6,034 bases of DNA from Paracoccaceae bacterium (GTDB lineage Bacteria > Pseudomonadota > Alphaproteobacteria > Rhodobacterales > Rhodobacteraceae): positions 1 to 6,034 of the forward strand of contig JAESQH010000071.1 of the NCBI GenBank assembly GCA_016765235.1, read 5' to 3'. Below the pieces are notes generated by a model, which saw only the letters and a list, made by a program, of their open reading frames with translations, searched no databases and had not been told where the DNA came from. The position numbers and the translations under genes were made by a program. Shown piece by piece: positions 5,381 through 6,034 of this stretch; the first letter of the stretch is position 1; the number at the start of each line of letters is the position of its first letter.

Positions 5381-6034
5381 GTGTTAACCTTTAACTTTCT
5401 TGTCGCCGCCAGCGCCGCCTATGTCGCCCTACTATTTGCGGTTGCCTTCTGGGCGGAGCGCCGCGCCCGTGCTGGCCGCCTTGGATGGTTGCGTTCCCCT
5501 TTGGTCTACACATTGTCGATTTCGGTATATTGTACGGCGTGGACTTTCTATGGCGCGGTAGGTTCCGCTGCCCGCAACGGGTTGGAGTTTGTGACCATCT
5601 ACCTCGGCCCTACTCTCGTATTCATTGGCTGGTGGTGGTTATTGCGTAAACTACTACGGATCGGGCGGACGCAACGGATCACTTCAATCGCCGACCTCAT
5701 ATCTTCACGCTACGGCAAAAGCGCCACGCTTGGTGTAGTTGTCACGCTACTGGCCGTTATCGGGTCCACGCCATATATCGCCCTGCAACTACAATCTATC
5801 ACGACCAGTTTCTCGGTATTCTCACCCACTGACGGCACAGGATTCGCGGATGAAAACGTGTCCGCTTTCTGGATCGCCGCCGTTCTTGCGGTGTTCACCA
5901 TCCTGTTCGGCACCCGCAACGTCGACGCGAATGAGCGCCACCACGGTGTTGTTACTGCCATCGCATTAGAAGCAGTGGTCAAGCTGTTCGCCTTGCTTGC
6001 CGTAGGGATTTTCGTCGTCTGGGGTATCAGCGAT
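5381..6034 (+). CDS. CrbS-like SLC5 symporter/sensor histidine kinase, N-terminal part (truncated by window)
   Basis: The first 218 residues of a sodium/solute symporter-fold membrane protein, open to the window edge. The visible features are an N-terminal helix (FLVAASAAYVALLFAVAFWA), SVYCTAWTFYGAVGSAARNG (48-67), YLGPTLVFIGWWWLLRKLLR (74-93), ITSIADLISSRYGKS (100-114), PYIALQLQSI (131-140) and FGTRNVDANERHHGVVTAIA (176-195). These combinations are typical of the SLC5 input domain of CrbS-type kinases rather than of PutP or ActP transporters. Full-length members continue into HisKA and ATPase domains, which are not visible here. CrbS proteins in Vibrio and Pseudomonas control acetate use, so a short-chain carboxylate is the likeliest signal. 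The GTG start follows GAGGG (5368-5372) by 8 nt and lies one base after the small membrane gene; no ATG fits as well. The kinase half is inferred from family membership and the adjacent receiver. Confidence 0.88.
   Translation, partial: MLTFNFLVAASAAYVALLFAVAFWAERRARAGRLGWLRSPLVYTLSISVYCTAWTFYGAVGSAARNGLEFVTIYLGPTLVFIGWWWLLRKLLRIGRTQRITSIADLISSRYGKSATLGVVVTLLAVIGSTPYIALQLQSITTSFSVFSPTDGTGFADENVSAFWIAAVLAVFTILFGTRNVDANERHHGVVTAIALEAVVKLFALLAVGIFVVWGISD

Noticed and set aside
5091..5387. Plus-strand frame overlapping the receiver end and the small membrane gene
   Set aside because: The alternative frame at 5128-5379 has an ATGA overlap, a good ribosome binding site and two clean membrane helices. 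This one has a mixed Arg/His/Cys-rich composition without structure.
5381..6034. Calling the last gene a simple proline (PutP) or acetate (ActP) transporter
   Set aside because: The CTAWTFYG, ITSIADLISSRYGKS and RNVDANERHHG blocks, together with the adjacent receiver gene, fit the SLC5 domain of CrbS-type kinases better. The distinction cannot be finished without the C-terminal part.
1..6034. Mobile element, phage, toxin-antitoxin pair, CRISPR array or tRNA
   Set aside because: I saw no transposase, integrase, direct-repeat array, tRNA-like cloverleaf or long terminal inverted repeats on either strand; the XRE protein is far longer than antitoxins and has an effector domain.

Overview
The window looks like chromosomal DNA of an alphaproteobacterium, most likely a marine member of the Rhodobacteraceae (Roseobacter group). 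That assignment is inferred from moderate GC, protein character and the gene families present; there is no rRNA or other marker gene to confirm it. There is no sign of an insertion sequence, phage, CRISPR array or tRNA. Every protein-coding stretch is occupied, and the only sizeable gene-free interval is the roughly 210 bp divergent regulatory region.

Left part (minus strand, read right to left): a high-affinity ABC importer of the branched-chain amino acid/urea/amide (HAAT) family. Its order is a Tat-type periplasmic substrate-binding protein (2031-3377), a LivH-type permease (906-1934) and a LivM-type permease (1-901, running off the window). The two ATPases expected for this family would lie to the left of the window. 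A GC-rich stem-loop sits between the binding-protein gene and the permeases, as expected where the binding protein must be made in excess.

Middle (3378-3590): an AT-rich divergent control region. It holds a perfect 18-bp palindrome (GTGTAAATTAATTTACAC), two further TGTAAAT half-site copies, a plausible plus-strand promoter, and a foldable 5' leader in front of the binding-protein gene.

Right part (plus strand): a tightly packed signalling operon. The first gene (3591-4745) encodes an XRE/ScfR-RamB-PrpR-type regulator, the family that senses short-chain acyl-CoA. The usual M78-peptidase-like middle appears to be replaced by a histidine-kinase dimerisation/phosphoacceptor (DHp/HisKA-like) helical hairpin. 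The second gene (4772-5131) is a receiver-only response regulator. The third (5128-5379) is a small two-helix membrane protein, overlapping the second by 4 bp. The fourth (5381-6034, truncated by the window edge) is the N-terminal SLC5 (sodium/solute symporter) part of a CrbS-like sensor kinase.

The interesting hypothesis is that these four genes form one signalling module. A transporter-like membrane sensor kinase, with a small partner subunit, would phosphorylate a receiver that has no output domain. The receiver would dock on the DHp-like domain of the acyl-CoA regulator, joining extracellular sensing of a short-chain carboxylate to intracellular acyl-CoA sensing in a single transcription factor. 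That factor would act on the divergent promoters, and so on the ABC importer. The architecture can be seen in the sequence; phosphotransfer, ligand and targets are inferred.
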